Origin: Nocardia carnea NBRC 14403
Lineage (GTDB): Bacteria > Actinomycetota > Actinomycetes > Mycobacteriales > Mycobacteriaceae
Length of the DNA: 39,687 bases
Reading direction: 5' to 3'
Assembly (NCBI RefSeq): GCF_000308515.1
Contig: NZ_BAFV01000055.1
Coordinates: 1 to 39,687 of the forward strand
Part shown: positions 39,108 to 39,687 of the stretch, piece by piece
Layout: every line of letters starts with the position of its first letter
Numbering within the stretch: position 1 is the first letter of the stretch
Position numbers and translations under genes: made by a program
The notes under the pieces: generated by a model
The model's database searches: none
The model's input: the letters and a program-made list of their open reading frames with translations, nothing else
Told to the model about the DNA's origin: nothing

Positions 39108-39687
39108 GTGCAAAGCGTTCGCCGCACCAGTCTCATCGCCCAGGTCACCGAGCAACTCAAAGAGGATATCCGCTCGGGACGCTGGCCGGTCGGGACGCGG
39201 ATACCCACCGAACCCGAACTCGCCGAGCTGACCGGAACCGGCCGCAATACGCTACGCGAGGCCGTCCAGGCGCTGGTCCACGCCGGCATGCTGGAACGGC
39301 GGCAGGGTTCGGGTACCTATGTCATCGCGACCTCCGAGGTCGGCAGCACCCTCGAGAAGTATTTCGCCGAGGCCGCCGAACGCGATGTCCTGGAACTGCG
39401 CCACGGCCTGGAAGCCACCGCCGCCGCCTTGGCCGCCCACCGCCGCGACGAATCCGATATCGCCAAAATGCAGCGTCTGCTCGAGGAACGCAACCGGCTC
39501 TGGCCGACCGATCGCTCCGCCGCCATCGCCGCCGATGTACAACTGCACCGCGCGATCGTGGCCGCCAGCCACAACGCGGTGTATCTGGAGTTCTACGATT
39601 CCCTGCTCGGCCGGATCGAATCCTCCACCCGATCCCGCACCGACCGGATCGACGGCTGGTACAACGACGAGCACAGCGAACTGGTGC
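39108..39687 (+). CDS. GntR-family regulator, FadR subfamily (FCD domain), 3' truncated by window
   Basis: At least 193 residues, running off the window. Residues 1-70 are a GntR winged helix: LIAQVTEQLKEDIRSGRWPVGTRIPTEPELAEL, then GRNTLREAVQALVHAGMLERRQGSGTYV, the hallmark of the family. From about 85 on there is an all-helical FCD ligand domain: VLELRHGLEATAAALAA, then DVQLHRAIVAASHN, whose Asp and His residues bind a metal in FadR-type proteins. The start is a GTG at 39108 and may be leaderless, as TACTCT sits six bases upstream. The divergent layout suggests it represses the transporter gene until a small acid ligand binds; the ligand is not known. Confidence 0.9.
   Translation, partial: MQSVRRTSLIAQVTEQLKEDIRSGRWPVGTRIPTEPELAELTGTGRNTLREAVQALVHAGMLERRQGSGTYVIATSEVGSTLEKYFAEAAERDVLELRHGLEATAAALAAHRRDESDIAKMQRLLEERNRLWPTDRSAAIAADVQLHRAIVAASHNAVYLEFYDSLLGRIESSTRSRTDRIDGWYNDEHSELV

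Overview
The window is high-GC actinobacterial chromosome, most likely from a Nocardia-type member of the Mycobacteriales. The reasons are GTG/TTG starts and strong third-position GC, an intact nudC / K+ channel / adnB / adnA / lipase / alkyltransferase-like block in the order I recall from Mycobacterium tuberculosis (Rv3199c to Rv3204), a mycobacterial-type nirBD-nnaR arrangement, and an antigen-85-like esterase. No rRNA, tRNA, CRISPR array, insertion sequence or phage gene was seen.

Layout. (1) 162-12219 is the DNA-repair block: NudC, an RCK-gated K+ channel, a small DoxX-like membrane protein on the plus strand, the AdnB and AdnA subunits of the break-resecting motor-nuclease (translationally coupled), then a lipase-like hydrolase and a catalytically dead alkyltransferase-like protein going the other way. 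AdnA is strongly enlarged by two low-complexity insertions, one starting with six 30-bp tandem repeats. (2) 12270-14330 is a MobA-MoeA fusion for molybdenum cofactor. (3) 14356-14974 is a toxin-antitoxin-like pair whose upstream gene carries a frameshift, with a perfect 17-bp palindrome over its promoter. (4) 15101-15826 is a MerR regulator behind an overlapping double palindrome. (5) 15832-22757 is narGHJI, respiratory nitrate reductase, on the minus strand. (6) 23205-23966 is a secreted trypsin-like protein that seems to lack its catalytic Asp. (7) 23973-29847 is a minus-strand group of a one-module C-A-T-TE peptide synthetase, a protein of unknown function coupled to it by an ATGA overlap, and a secreted antigen-85-like esterase. 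(8) 30060-30739 is vapBC. (9) 30723-37488 is narK-nirB-nirD-nnaR-sirB: nitrate uptake, siroheme nitrite reductase, its probable regulator, and a siroheme chelatase. (10) 37783-39042 is a CynX/NimT-type exporter, divergent from a GntR/FadR regulator that runs off the window.

How the parts fit. NarGHI needs the bis-MGD cofactor that the MobA-MoeA fusion helps make. NarK brings in nitrate and moves nitrite. NirBD reduces nitrite to ammonium using siroheme, which SirB helps make. The most useful unexplained signal is a bipartite motif, TTTCTCAC-N18-GTGAG, about 100 bp upstream of both narG and narK with identical spacing. It suggests that one regulator, possibly the locally encoded NnaR, joins the respiratory and assimilatory operons. 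The other candidate for new biology is the orphan peptide synthetase / unknown protein / secreted esterase operon. All homology statements are from memory and pattern recognition; no search was run.
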